From: Neelides folsomi
Taxonomy: Eukaryota > Arthropoda > Collembola > Neelipleona > Neelidae
Length of the DNA stretch: 64,000 bases
Reading direction: 5' to 3'
NCBI GenBank assembly: GCA_034687125.1
Contig: JAQGBZ010000024.1
Location: 124,001 to 188,000, forward strand
The notes beneath the pieces are model-generated. The model saw nothing but the letters and a program-made list of their open reading frames with translations, did no database searches and had not been told where the DNA came from. Every line of letters begins with the position of its first letter. Positions within the stretch are counted from its first letter, which is position 1. Positions 15,401 to 29,598 of the stretch are shown here, piece by piece. Made by a program: the position numbers and the translations under genes.

Positions 15401-17059
15401 ACTTTAAAGTAAATTAAAGCGAAATTTACAATGGGTCAATGTTGGCCTACGTGAGTTGCATCTTGTATTAAAATTAAATACGTCACTTGAACATAAGATA
15501 AGTTTACAAGTGTGTAATAAATACTACTGAATGTATTCAATAAGATGACGCAAGCAAATGAAATGCGTCATTGATTGATATCCTTAATCAAAATCATTCA
15601 TTGGTACATCAAATGAAAAGGAATGGAATTCCTTTAATCATCTTCTTGTATTACTCATGTATAAAAGATCTTTAGAAGATTTTATGATTCTGCTCTTTAT
15701 TGCACTAAATAATGAACTAGACTATAAAATTTCTAATCATGAATTAAACTGGAAGATTTCCTGTACTCAAAAATTAAATTGTTAATCAACATTTATAGCA
15801 AGCATGAATTATTCAGTTAAAAATGAAGTAAGTATTCTTCTAAATATGTATGTAAATGAAAATGGTTGTCATATTATGCATGGAATATTTGTAATTTAAA
15901 TTGAGCAAATCTTACCGATTTGTTGAAAAATGGGATGAATTCCGGACATGGTTGAAAGAACATTTGTCCAATTGGAGCTTTTGGCCAACATAATACTTTA
16001 TCCCACTCTGGGCTGCAAAATCCTGGCGAATAAAATTCACATCAACATTTCTAATGATGTCTTCATAAATATATATTATATTGCATTAGTTCCCAGTCTA
16101 ATAGTTCAACTCGAAAAGTCATGACATTTTGAAAAGCCAGAAATTATAGTTATTTTGCCTATATAAGAGAAATTTAATTTGACATTCCTTTCCTCCATCA
16201 TCACTCATTTCACGCGAGGAAAATTTTCCCAAATGAATAATTTGTCTGACAACTGTTCAAAACATTTGGGGATTAAATTATTAAGTCGGAAAAACTATTG
16301 ATTCAATGCCGGGTTTAAATATTTATCCGGCATATATTTGATTAAAAGTGATTTGAATGGGAATGTGAAGACGAGAGGCCTATATCTAATAACATTCGTT
16401 CACATTGAAAAAAGACATTTCAATCTCATTTTCACAACCTTGTGTGACTTGGCCAAATCTCTCTCTTTAGGTTCGGCAAATCCCATTCCAATCTTTTATT
16501 CTTGTTTAAAATGTATAATTCACAATAACAATGCTTCACCTACACTTTCCATCCAAAGCTTTTACGAGTGAATGAAAATGCGTAATTTGACAAGATGTCA
16601 AAGCAAATGCAATTACTTCACACATCACATTATATATATATTCTGTACATACGAGGCTCTATTTTATAAAGATACCTGAACTGAAATTAAAAATCTACCA
16701 TATTCGAAGTTCAATGGGAATATTAAGAATTCAAAAATACTCACTTGTACCATAGCTATACATAGTACATTTATACTTGCGCCTTAACGACATGTTGATC
16801 TGATATTTCAGTATCAACATTTTTTATATAATTAATATTTATAAATAATAATTTTGGTGTTAAAATAAATTTAGTTTCAAAATTTATATCAACCTTCAAT
16901 TCGAGTGTTCATCTCATCTTTGTGATTCTCAAAGCATTCTTCTTTAATCATCTGCATAAGTCTCGTCGCATCGTGATACTTCTGGTCTATGTGTAACTGT
17001 GCTTCGCCCGAGAGAGTTTCATTCACTAGCGAGGAAATGTTTTCCCCTTTCTCCGACAT
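6411..17059 (-). CDS. Class B GPCR, parathyroid hormone receptor-like (5' exon missing)
   Basis: Twelve exons, all frames joining: 17059-16894, 16022-15916, 13971-13840, 12276-12173, 10226-10058, 9746-9590, 9443-9313, 9041-8950, 8097-8054, 7931-7831, 7764-7616, 6750-6411; 563 aa as modelled. The hormone-binding ectodomain has six cysteines (about 42, 58, 67, 81, 98, 119) with the PEWD..LCWP and PCPEF motifs. Seven membrane segments follow: TM1 in exon 4, RNNLHIHLFISFMMRA (TM2), WILMEGLYLHNLIF (TM3), KSTLLLVPLFGVHYMIF (TM6) and SFQGFFVSILYCLINGEV (TM7/helix 8). These resemble vertebrate PTH receptors more than calcitonin or CRF receptors. The Ser/Pro-rich tail of about 110 aa has no motif I know. 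Exon 1 begins directly after an acceptor AG and has no signal peptide, so a first coding exon must lie upstream; I could not find it. The ligand is unknown, probably PTH-like; Gs coupling is the family norm. Confidence 0.88.
9939..9998. repeat. Cluster of ACACCGGTGT palindromes in an intron
   Basis: The perfect 10-bp palindrome ACACCGGTGT occurs at 9939-9948 and again at 9989-9998. Between them lies another inverted pair, CACCGAT...ATCGGTG (about 9959-9982). All sit in the intron between the TM2 and TM3 exons of the PTH-receptor-like gene. Function unknown. Confidence 0.6.
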
Positions 17060-20000
17060 CTGAAAACAACGCGAAATCATTGAATTAGAAAATAATCTGC
17101 TAGTTTAAAAGCCGAATGAAATGAGATCACTTCTCTCCTTCAAATATTAAAAATCTACAGAGGGAGGTATAGAGAACAGGATCAAATTGAATTCATAAAT
17201 TGGGTCCAAATGAAATTTAGTGAAGCACATTTTAAAGATAAAAGAAAAATCGTCTGAGAAAAAGAATCTCCACCACCGCAGCGAAGACGTAAAAAGTCCT
17301 TTACTAAAAGGAAACAGATATTTTGAGGTTTCATGTTCCTTTGATAAGTTCGGCAAGTATGAGAGTGAATTCGAAATCCACTTTCTTTCTTTTCATCCTC
17401 TTCTCAAATGGGAAGCAATAACTTTTTTATATAGATTATGCCATTCTTTTATTTTTCTATTCTTCATTCAATAACAGAATAAGGACAGGTTGAGGAAGCA
17501 AGGGGAGAAAATGGAATAATATCAGTATATAAATATTATATTACACATACATATGTTCAATAAATAATAAGTACCTAGAGCATAACTGTAACTGTATAAC
17601 TAACCCTTTCTCGTTTCATTTTGAAAAGTATGGCTCCCCAGTACTATATCTGATTCCACTTTTAAATATATTAGAAACGTGTATACATAACCTAATATTA
17701 AGTTTTATATTAAGTACAGTTGGTAATGTAATAATACTTGGTATTTTGCTAGACCGTTTTAACTCTGGGCATTTTGAGGATTATTTCAACTTATTTCAAC
17801 TTATGCATGGCTAGTCGCCAGCTGGTGCATTTCGGATCATATTACATATTTAACTTTCACTCAACTTGTTAAAAGTATAATTTTATAACGGAACATTTTT
17901 TCACAATGCGACTTACAGATAATCAATCTGGATTTTTGAATTTAAAGAAATCCAACGGCATAAAATTGCTAAAATTGAAATGAGTGTAACCTATATATAA
18001 GTCCCATATAGGAAAAAATAGAGTCCCTAATACCTATGTAATGTTTAATTTTCATATTTCATATTCCATGAAACATTTTCTTTTGTTTATTTTTGTCAAT
18101 TATCTTAATTAATGCTTTTGTTTTGATTCAATTAAAATTAAACTAATTTCAGTAAACAAGAAAAGTAAACAAATATTTCAATATCGACCTCGCTTATTCT
18201 TCATTTTCATTTTTATTGAATTGTTTACATTGTAGGCGTCTTCATTTACTTAATTAATTGCCCCCTTATTGGGTCCAGTTCAAGTCAAACAAGAGAAAAA
18301 TGAAATAAAAATGAATATCTCGGGTCTTAATCATATTACAAATATTTATTTGATCACATTTTTAAATCAAATAAAAAAGTATAGGCTTTTAACGTAATAG
18401 CGAAGAGATTCCTTTGGCTTATAAAATATAATGTTTTTAATAAGATGTGTCATTACGTCATAACTTGATACAGATATTACATTGTAAATATAATACCTAA
18501 AGATAAGTCAGAAGATTTTTCGCAAGATATGGCTATGGGACATTTAAAAAGTAGATCTTGTTAAACATTACATTATGTATGGCAAGAATTCTCACTTTTA
18601 TCACCAGCTTTACTTATGTATGCTCAGATGCATTCTCCAAGAGATTTTGAAATAACATCAAAAATGGTAAAATTCTTCCTTTTGACTGATGTTCACAAAT
18701 ATGGAAGAATTTCTTGACTTTACTTCAATAAATCTTCAAAGGCGTTTTCTCACCTGGACTAAAAGTTCTGCCAAACGACTTTTACACTACTAAAATATAT
18801 TTAAATTGCTCTCCTTTCCTTTTTTACTTCCAAAGTACTTTTATAAATTTAATTTGTACTTTACGTACGTCAGTTAAATTTTATTAAATGTTTTCAACAC
18901 ATTACCATCAAACCTCACAGTAATACCATCAAACCTGCCCTTTAAAATCGTAATTTTTATAATAAATATTTTATTATAAAAATCTGAGCTTAAATTGGAG
19001 AGTAAGCCATAGCACTAAGTGGCTTCAATGCTTAATATGCTTTATATAATAAATAAACTTCAAAAAAAAATTTATAGTCTTGTTTTAGAGTTAGTTTATT
19101 GCCTCAAGGTGAAGGAAGTCTTTTTATGGTCTTATAGATAACTTCGTTTTTTCATAACAAGGAAAATTTTAAATTGGGACCAATGGGATTAAAATGAATA
19201 TTCATATTACATTTCATTCTTCGGTTCGTTATTCTTATTGCTAATTTAAACGTAAATCCTGAGTAATCTTTTAAAGGGAAATCATAATATATGAGAAGAA
19301 GAGATAGATCTAATGGTGTTAGTCGTTATAAGGAACGCTAAGGGTTTTATTGCTCTCACGGCACATAATGCCTTATTTTCATTACCCATTCCTCCTGCTA
19401 AATTTGCTTTACTTGGAAATTTAATCTTTCAAAATTCACCAAGGGACTTCATTTCATCTTACTATTTTGAATTGCTTTAATTAGTCAACCCACTTCATCG
19501 GTTAACCCAACTAGCAATATTTCCCTTAGAAGTATTCTTAAGATAATCCAACTAAACATAAGATGACTCATGAGAAATGTGCGGTCTATGTAGTTTACTC
19601 AACTTAATGAATAATAACAACAACAAAAGCACACCAAAGATACTACAAAAAGATAAAGTCGAGATACTGAATTTCATAATCTTGTGAAATTAAAACGATA
19701 CAAGGAATTGAGCAACATGAGAAGTCCATCCGCATATCATGTTCCATATAAGATTAGAACTTAATGTGAGGAATCTCCTAATTAAATTTAATCTAGATTT
19801 TAATCTTTCTCAAAAACTTAATTTATCTAATTATATATATATAAAATCTTTTAAGATGTCAAAATAAATTTTTACCTTTGCCAAAATATTTATGACTAAA
19901 TTGTAAAATGCATCCAAAAGTCATAAAATATGAATTTAACTGCTGTTAAAGACAATTAGACATTCAGGCTCAGCTCAATATTTATTATGATGTAATATTG

Positions 20001-23000
20001 ATATATGGAACTTCGAGTATTTATGGCGTTCTTGAAACGGTGGGAGTGTGAATTTGCCTGATAGATGGTTCATTTCAATTGAATTTGAATAAGTTTGAAT
20101 ATACGAGGAGCTTAAATCCAAAGAGAGTATTTCAAACTGTGCGGTTTTTCATGTGAAGATATGCACAATTAGATTGGAGATATATCTCACTCAAAGTCAG
20201 ATATGTATATGAGATAAGCAAAGGGGGGCCGGAAGAAGCTTCCGAGGAGAAATGAAACGATGGAGTTTATGAGACGGCTGTAAATGTGAAACTACTCTGG
20301 AAGCTTATTTCAAATTATTTGCAACCGGCAACCACACACAGCATTCTCTCTTTTACTGTCCTCTGTCACTATTTTTCCTATTGCTAATAAAACACAGGGC
20401 CACTCCATTCATAAATATGACCCCGGTACAGAACAGTTTTCAAATGAGGAGGATTGGAAGATATACGAACTTCTAACTACGCCATCAAATTAATATAAAA
20501 AGAATTTAGCAAATTAGCAATTTGACTCACATTCTCAATGCGCCCAATTTTCATTGAAAGACTCATCATGGAAGTTAGTCATTTAATCAAGGAGACTCGT
20601 ACAATCTTATACCTAGCAATAATAACTCATAATGTAAATCCGACCAATAAGTCAGTTGTTTATAAGGAATAAATCATGATTTACTATATTTAGTAGCATT
20701 GCTTGCATTGTCATGATCATGAGATGATGAAAATTATGATTTGAGCTTATCTTGGGGGGATAAAGTGGCTTTAAGGTCAAGGTTTTCTCATCATGGTGAT
20801 TTTTATTGATGTGGGCAATAATTTATTTTGAATGATCCTTTATATAAATACATAATATCTATGATATGTATGATTAAAAAGTCATACCTTGAAGATGTGG
20901 CTTTTGACACTGAAGTCTAAAGATAAGTAAACTTTAAATTCACACTTTGTGGATAATTTATTTGTAATATTTATAAACGCGTGGTCAAATAAAACTTGAG
21001 AAAAAAGTTGGATATTGATTCTTATTCTGGAGATTTTGAGCCACTTCTCCCAACTTTACTAATATTTTAGGTTTTGAACGTTTGAAGAAAAGAAAAGTTT
21101 TTTAAGTACTTGAGAATCTGACAGTAAATTAACATCAGATTGACATTTAGATCAATTCTTTTTATTTCCACTTGTTGCTCAAAAACTCTTTCCGACTTGT
21201 GCTCGAAAGAATGAAAATGTCTTTGTAATATTTGTAAACATGGGGAGTAATGGGTTTGCAAGGGAGGGCCTTTGAAAAAAGTCTTTTTGTTGAGCCAAAT
21301 AAATATCATTCGAGCATTCGATTATTCCCTTTTATCGTTCAAAGAACCAATGTGAGGGAAGCTGGAACTCAAAAGCCACATGGAGTGAGAAGTAATAGTT
21401 TGACTAGCCCAGATTCCAAAGTTTGATTTAACATGGAAAAATAAACCAGTGTTTCTTTACTCCACGACTGCTATTAACTAAATGTGTGCATTCTGGTGAA
21501 TTCCTTCCGTATATAAACCCAAGAAATGAGTCTATCAACTCTCAGACTGAACAAGTGCGGAAAAGGAAAAAGATAAAAAGGAATACACAAATGTAAATAC
21601 TTTGCCTATCCTTTCAACCCTATTGGAATTTTTCTCACTTTCGACAATTTCAAATATCTTGTAATATCCTCGAAATGATCTTTGTGTGTGTGTTGAACTG
21701 ACAAGGTCTGAGTGACTTGTTTACCTCAATGTAATATCTCACACAGTAAAGATTCTGTGTGTTTGCCTTGTTGATCTCGCGTTGGAGCAGAATGAGATCG
21801 CAAGTCAAATCAACATCAACAAGAAGTGAAGATATTAGTTAAAGATGAGAAAGAGGCGTCGGCGGGACTGAGGCGAAATTCTTCATCTTGGCCCAATCTC
21901 CCAACGCTCTTTTTCCCACTTGAAAGGGGCAAAGGGAAGGAAATTTATCAAAAAATAGCTCTTAAGATCCCAAAAGAGAACTCGGCCCATGTCACATCCT
22001 CAACTTTTAATAGTAGTTGAAGAGGTTGGGTTCACTTTGGATCATCTCCCTTCTTATCATCTGATATGATGTTGGGTTACACAACCAAGAAAAACTTTCT
22101 TTTTTCCCCAAGTTAATAAAAGAATTGTGTCTCCGAGAACCGTATGCTTTCATACATACAAGAATAGGGAAAGAACGTAGGAAGAATTTTTTTAGGAGAA
22201 ATTCTCCATTCTTTTTATAAATATTGGATTGAGTGCGTCGGGGAAAATGAGGAACGGTGACGCGGAAGGAAATGACAAGATCCGGACAAGGTGCTAAATG
22301 GGAAAATTATTGAACCAAAAATAGGAAAAAGTCAAAGAGCATTTGTCATCGGAATGTTGAGAGAGTTGAAATGGGTGAGTCTGTGGGAAGTTCTCTCTTT
22401 GTATATTTCAACCTCTGATCCCGAACGGGGAGTAGTTGGTTAAATGACTCTCAGCCCGTGCTCTGCATTTCCAAGATTGAGGAAGAGCCTTCTCTTGTCT
22501 TTCCCCCATGTCCTTCATTCCCAGTTGGTTCTTTCCTTCTTATGAGTGGAACAAGGGAGTTAAGACGGAGGAAAATTGCATTAGCCATTTATCCCTTCAT
22601 TGGCAAATTTAGTTCTGGCCCCTTTTTCCTTCCATTTCAACCCTTTTCAATCTCGTTCAAAGGACCGTGTCTTTATTCCCAACTATTTCTTTCTTTATCA
22701 TCTCATCTTCCTCTTGATGTTTAGGGAAGAACTATGAACCTACATTGATGTAAGAGCTTCTTATAGCCCTTCTCGGTGGAGATATGATCAGATTAAATAA
22801 GGGGAGAGCAATGCCTTGAAAGTAATCTCATACTGACCTTTTATAAAATAAAGAACAAAATTGGATCTACTTACAAATGAAATTAGCTTTCATTCTTAGG
22901 CCTAATTGATCCTGGCAATATTCGAATCTCAATTCATAATTTTTGTCTTTTAATTAGAAAAGATGAAAGGTATGTAACATAGCATTTCTGTCTATGAAGC

Positions 23001-25969
23001 TTTTGTCACTCAGGATGAGGATCAAAAGTGCTCTTTTAGTGTAATAATCTCATTACTCAAAGTAAGTTTAATCATTGATCTCATGATTGGGTTGGAGCTT
23101 GTGAGAAAGCTTTATATTTTTTCTTACACTTCAATGAAATTCAACAAAGGTTTAAATTTTATCGTACATTTATATGGTAAATGGTCTTTTATTGTATAGT
23201 TGTTGGTAAGATGATGGTCGCCCTTTATTATATTATTTACTTTTATACTTATGCACATTAACACCCCACTCCCTCCGGTTCTCCCATGGAAAACGACCGT
23301 CGGCATTAAAAAAAAGAGGAAAGTGCCGCTCATCCAAGTTTTAATAACTACTTGGAGATATCGAATTAAGCTTAACTAAAGGGTGTTGAAGAATTTAATA
23401 TATTTTAAGAAGGGGCATAAATTGTAATGAGGAAAAAAGACCTCGTCGTGGAGAAGTGATGAGACAATTTCCGATTTCTCCTTGAGTTTAATAAGTTGCT
23501 TAAAATAAAACGCCTTCTTTTGATACCTGCTGCCTCTCAAAAGCACAGGGCGGAAAAAGATGTTTTTGCTTATTCTGCTTCTTATTAGGCTTATAAGTAG
23601 ATCCAATGGAAGATAAATAGAAATATGCCAGATCTGCATCTGAGCCGTATAAGGGGGAAGTTAATATAAGACTGGTAATGCATTTATCCTTGGGCTGAGG
23701 AAATTTGGTGTTCCAAATAGAATTGCAGTGTGTGACGGCATGGTGAGGGATAAGAAGGGAGATTCGCATATATATGTTCTTTCCTGGAGAGAGGAAGAGG
23801 TAGTGGCAATTTACCTTGGAGCTGAAACCCAACGTCCGTCCTGCTCTTTCGGCGAATTCGATGCAACTGACAAGGAAGGGGGTGGAATAAGAGTACCAAA
23901 TAAACGAACATTACGATTTCGCGTATTCGCCTCCTCGCCTGGCTCCTTCGACCGGCTTGCCATTTGCGAGTCTACACTTATTATGATCTCCAAACTTCTT
24001 CCTCCTTCTCTGTGGGAAATTCAGGCTTAAAAGACTCACTTTAATATGAAACTACTCATAAATACAATTGTGTGGTATGTTGACAATAAAATGGAATATG
24101 GCCATTAGTGGATTTTTATTTCAATATAAGAAAAAATAAAATCCGGTGTAATGAATGTACTTACACTATATGATTACATCTATTTTAGCTTTACATGTGT
24201 TTTATGTTCATGTTTAGAGTGTAAATAAATAGCATTGCGTGATTAAGTTTTATTCAATTTGCCAGCATGAGACTGAACTTCACTTTTATGTCAAATCAAC
24301 TTCTAATTTTCCTCAAGGGATCCAGATGGAAATAATAAATAGGAAAAGTGATTAGTCAACGTGTAAATCCTCCAACCTTCGTGTCACTGGTTTCAATTTA
24401 CTAAATGAACTTATTATCCTATTCTTTGCATAATATTCAAAGTTTTGTCCGACACATCAAAGAATTGTAAGGATGATTGTCTTCCATTTTATTCCCTAAT
24501 CTTTGCTTTCTCTCTATTTACATAACTATCGTATGTAATAATATATATTGAAGTATAATATATTAATGTGTACCGATATTCATATTGGGGATAGTTTTAC
24601 ATTTTTCAAGCATTTCGATTCTTTTTTACTGCTTCAGCATCAAAGAATGAACAGTTACAACTTAGACCTTGTATTTTAGTGCGAATTGGTGTGAGAGTAT
24701 ATGGAATATTCATATCGTATATGTATAAGTGTATTGAATACAGGCTTTGCATCTAATATGACATTAAGGTTGCAGAATAATCGATATTTATAGGAGTTCA
24801 AATTGCCAACCTTTATGTTCCCTTTTTATCTTTTCACCTTTTCTTCCCAATTGGAGATACAATTTCTGATCTGGTAAAAGTCTAAGCATGTTTTAGTGGT
24901 TGACGTTGAGGAAGCCTTGAGGAATCTTACAAAGAGGTATTTGGGCCGTGAAGAGCTAAATGATTCTTTTCTCTCCTCGACATCACCCAACCACATTTGT
25001 ATTCTGCTAACCGAGTGAAAGCAGTTCGAAGGCTGTAAATATAAATGCAATGGTTTGAGGGTAGATTCGTTGACCAGAATAATTATTTTCCCCTTTTCGC
25101 CCGACCTTTGTGGAATACACGAGACATGTAAATTCTTTCTTAAAAGCTTTTTAAGTACAAAGGTAAGATGGGAGTTTTATAGAGAGAAGTAAAAGAACTG
25201 AATGAAGCTTAATAGGATCTTAAAAATCTTTGAAAAAAGTTTATAATCTGGTTGATATATTCGCTAAATGGGCTAATAATAATTGCTTGTGATTAGACAA
25301 GACTTAATAATTTATTGCCCCATTAATGAAAGGAGTTAAAGAATTCCCCGTGAAATCTTAAGGAGTTGAAGATATATTGTCTTCCTTGTTCAAATATAGA
25401 GGAATTATCAAAGTGCCACTGCCAAATCCCCGAAACACTAAAAAAAACTTAGCTAAGGTACTTAAAATCGGAATTTTGGACAGAGATATTTAAAGAGTAT
25501 CTCTAGTATGCTGAAATGAAAGTTTATATTATACAAGTACTTGTACTTATTTTTACGCATGTTGCAGAATTGTAGACCATAGGATAAACATGTAACAAAT
25601 TTCTAATGATGTCTCCCTCATCATCATATAAAAAGATTTATCAAGAGACTTAATTGTGGGGTTTGTTCCGTTTGCTGATCTTTGAAGTCTGAACTAAAAG
25701 ATCGATTAGGAACAGATATTCATACTTTTGAAACATCAAAAGAAAGTTTTCTTCAATGAAAACATATCTTTACTTTGTGAATATCGTGTATTAAATAGGT
25801 AGCATAAAATGTAATTTAATTGCTGGCATAAAGGAAATTGAATAACGTGTTGTTAAAAATATGTAATTGCGTAGTATTAATGAATTGATTAAACATGCAA
25901 AAATATTCAATAAAGTTTTACTGTGTTTATTTAATTTCATAACTTGAACTACAAAAATAAGAAACTTGG
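17060..25969. other. Long interval with no recognised gene, upstream of the receptor
   Basis: About 8.9 kb without an open frame I can tie to a family. The missing signal-peptide exon and promoter of the minus-strand PTH-receptor-like gene are expected here. The stretch 21.8-24.0 kb looks less AT-rich than its surroundings and holds overlapping 60-110 codon frames on both strands, but none has convincing coding character. No transposon or RNA gene was identified. Confidence 0.45.
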
Positions 25970-28506
25970 TTATATTTTAGCAAAAGTTTTAGTTCTCTCT
26001 TCATCAGTGAGCCAATCTGTCTTTTGCTTGTGTTGTTTAGCGGCGTCATTTGCCTTTTCTACCATCATCTCTTCTGTAAGAAGTCCATCTTCAGATGCGT
26101 ATGCACTCGCCTGAATAACATCAAAGTAACATTTAGTGATCAATTCCGAAACATTGAATATGAATAAGTAACTTTGTATTTTGTATTGACTTTTGTACTG
26201 TTGGAAATGAAACATACCTGCCATGAAGCCGCTAGTTTGGCGATTTCTCTTCCACTCATACTATCGCAAATCTCAGCCACTTGACTACATACTTTTGAAT
26301 AATCGAAATCCTTTAATTTCAACCTTGAGCCTTTTTTATCAACCATCTTGAGGATGAATTTGTCAAAGTAGAGACGAACGAGTCTCTCACGCTCGTCTCG
26401 TCCAGGAAGGATAAAATGAACCATTTCGTCAATTCGGTCATTTACGGCAAAGTCCAGTTGTTCGGGTGTGTTTGACGCGAGTACGACCATTACTTTTTTT
26501 GACTAAAAATATAATTTAAAATAATTAATAAAATAATCTATTAGATTTCATTGTCATTTCTTGGATCTTATTAAAAAATCTAAATGTAACTCATACCTGT
26601 TCTCCTGTACGATACAAAAAGGCGTTAAGAGCCGATCTCAAATCTTCACTCATTTTTTCTCCACTTCTCTTTCTCAAGAAGGCATCAGCTTCGTCAAGGA
26701 ATAAAATGAGCCCACGACGAGATGTATGAGCCCAATCGAACACTTTATGTATTGCTGTTACGGCATCTCTACCCAAAGGACCGACGTCTCCTCCGCTCAA
26801 CAAAGCGTAATCCATACCAGAATGCGTGGCTAATCTCTGGAATAATATTTTATTAATTATAATAAACCATTAAATAAGTAATCAAGAATTTTATTAAATT
26901 TTTTCTTACCTTAGCGAATAGCGTTTTTCCAGTACCAGGAGGTCCGTAAAACATAACATTTCGATGACTTCCGACATTCTTCTTTGTATTTTTAGTTGCA
27001 ATGGCCACATCTCTCAGCCGCTCTTCAAGTTTAGGATGTAAAATGACTCCTTCCATTGCTTCTTCTGACTTTCTAAATATTCTCTTGAGAACTTGAAAGG
27101 GATGTTGGAATAATTCTAGCGGTGAGAACCGAGAGGTTTCTCTGACAAGTGAAGGTTTCCCTAAAATGGCTTCAAGTCTTCGGGCAGCGAGATGAGTGGT
27201 ATTTTTCGCTGTGTAAACTCCAAGTGCTAGAAGCGTTAAAGCGCCTGCCGTCCTCACCATTTTGTCAGTATCTGAGACAAATGCATTTAATCCGGACCCA
27301 AGGACTGAAGTGATTGTTCTGTAAGTAATAAATTTTAATTTTAATTGCCGTTCAAATATTTATTTAATTTTCACAATTTTAAAATATTATATAATCTTCT
27401 GTAATTCAATTGGGAGTGAAATTCTTACTTGATCGATTCTAAGGTCGTAATTCTTGATTCTTGTGCTTTCAAACGAAGCTGTTCGAGATAGATATCTCTA
27501 TTTTCTCTTTCAACCTAAAAAAGAAGCAACAATTAGGATTTATAAATATATTTACTTTGAAAATCATTAATCTAAAATTATGGATTTTTGTATAAGTAAT
27601 AGACAGTAAATATAACAATATGAAAAATGTTTGTATTTAATGTACCATTGCTTTAACTTCTGCTTCTTCCTTAATACGATTTTTTCTTTCAGCCTCCCTT
27701 AATTGAATCTCTTTCTGAAGAGTTGACAGTCTCATTTGCTCTTGTCTCTTAACCGATTCCTCCTGCTTTCGAAGACTTTCCTCAGCTGCATATTTTTGCT
27801 GTTCCAATTGATCAGCATATCTAAATAAGTTCATCAATTTTTATCATTTTAAAATAATAATCAACAATATCTTATTTACATTTCTAAATACACATTTATC
27901 ATAATTAATACAAAATAATATGTGTTACTAAAAACCTTTTTCGAGCCAATTGATCTTCATAATTGGCCTTTTGCTGATTGAGACGAGCTTCTTCATTTAA
28001 GATCTTTTTTCGCTCTTCGGCTGCTAATCTTACTGAATCTAATTTAGCTGACTCCTGTTGTGCATGGAATTGGGCAGCTTGAGCTTCCAAATCCTTTTGC
28101 TTTGTAACTTCCTGAAGTTTTGCTAAATCTAAAGCCTACATAACAAAACACCAAATTAGACTTTATCGATAATCAAATAAAATCATTAACATAAAATCAA
28201 ATCAATCGTAAAACAATAAATTTTGCATGTGAAACATTACAATAAATATTGTGTTATGTTTGAATTAAATAATAAAATAACCTCTTTGGCGTGAGGTGAC
28301 CTTTCCAAGTTTTTGGCTGCTTCTGCAGCTCTTTCTAGAGCTTCGGAACTAAACCGGTAATTTGATTCCACACCTCCTCCTTTATCTTTCCCACCGCCTT
28401 TTCCTCCGTCATTGCCACCCGCCGATCCGCCCTCGCCACCGCCAGGCGAAAATGTAAAATCTGGTGGAGGCGGAGGTTGTGTCCCACGAAAACCGAACCA
28501 AGACAT
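25970..28506 (-). CDS. ATAD3: ATAD3 mitochondrial AAA+ ATPase
   Basis: Eight exons: 28506-28282, 28135-27936, 27820-27646, 27514-27429, 27318-26910, 26836-26597, 26502-26218, 26110-25970; 586 aa, the usual ATAD3 length. The N-terminus MSWFGF, then a Pro/Gly-rich segment, matches the family. A long charged coiled coil (about 60-228) and a short membrane segment (about 251-266) follow. The AAA+ domain has Walker A GPPGTGKT (354-361), Walker [10 protein letters not shown] (408-416), and [20 protein letters not shown] as sensor/arginine-finger region. ATAD3 spans the mitochondrial inner membrane and supports nucleoid organisation, cholesterol handling and contact sites (family knowledge). An in-frame ATG-like codon lies 18 bp upstream, but MSWFGF is the conserved start. 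It is divergent from the USP20/33-type gene. Confidence 0.96.
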
Positions 28507-29598
28507 TTCGTCAGACTCCTTCAACTAACTTCATTCACGATGCAAATACACGGAACTAGGAGAAGATCGAACATGGTTTTAACATGCCTTATTCACAAAA
28601 AAGACCGCTCGACAGCCTTCAAACAAGAACAACATTTAGGTAGAAATGGAAAAGTACATGCAATCTTCAAGTGCAATTGCAACAACGAGAGTAAATGAAA
28701 AGTATTATGCGAAATTATGACAATCGTCATCTTGAAATTGGTTTTCAGTACAGTGGTTTACCAATTTTTACCATATAAAAATATGCAAGTTTATAAGGAA
28801 TTTGTTAAGATTTACTAAATTCTATTAGAATTCAATATTTTATATTCAGTCTTATAGGTAAAAAGATACAGTTTACCAGTATATATAATTAACAATAATG
28901 TATACAATTGACCGTGTTTATAAGAATTAATTGTAATATATAAATATAAAAGTTTTAAAACATTAAACTGTGAGGTTAATTACAAAAATAACGTTTATTC
29001 TTTTTCTTTTCTTGAACATTTTGACGCACTTTTCCATCTAATGGATTTTTGGTGGAACTATTTGGAAGAGGGCTCTCCTTGACAGATTGGCAAAACGGGC
29101 AAAACTACATGCTCATCATTGCAAATTCTCAGTCCAATTATCACTATCATCGGCTCATCCTGCAAAATTTCTCTTTTAAAATTACAATTTATTACCTACT
29201 GATCACATTCAATGAGAAAAGGTTTAATCACCATCTTTAACCATTGAACGCCGATAAATCTCAAATGCCGTGTCCTGTGCTTTAATAATCTCTTTCAATA
29301 AAAAGTATTCAACACAAATTCATCAAAGTTCATCAATTACGACTTACGAGGTAATTGTAAATTATAATTAAAATAAGATTTATTGAATTAAATTCAACAA
29401 TATTTTAACTCCCATTAACACTTATACATCTGTTAGTATTTTAGGTCTTGAAGGAGTTGAATCTAAGACTTTCAAGTTTGTGTTTTTCCAGTGTAAATTA
29501 GGAAAATATTTACGACGGGTTTAAGAAGTAGATATGGTTTATTTTCGTGGGTTTTCTTCGGGGGCTGTCAGCTAGATCCGAAATTACAAAGTGTGAGG
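28507..29598. promoter_or_regulatory. Intergenic region between divergent ATAD3 and USP20/33-type genes
   Basis: About 1.1 kb separates the two start codons of a head-to-head pair. It should contain both promoters. It is AT-rich and I see no clear TATA box, repeat or conserved open frame. Confidence 0.5.

Noticed and set aside
23500-23993. Overlapping 60-110 codon frames on the minus strand, considered as the missing receptor signal-peptide exon
   Set aside because: A donor-like AAG|GTAAAT is present near 23817, but the frame needed for phase 0 has no ATG before a stop, and the other frames have the wrong phase.
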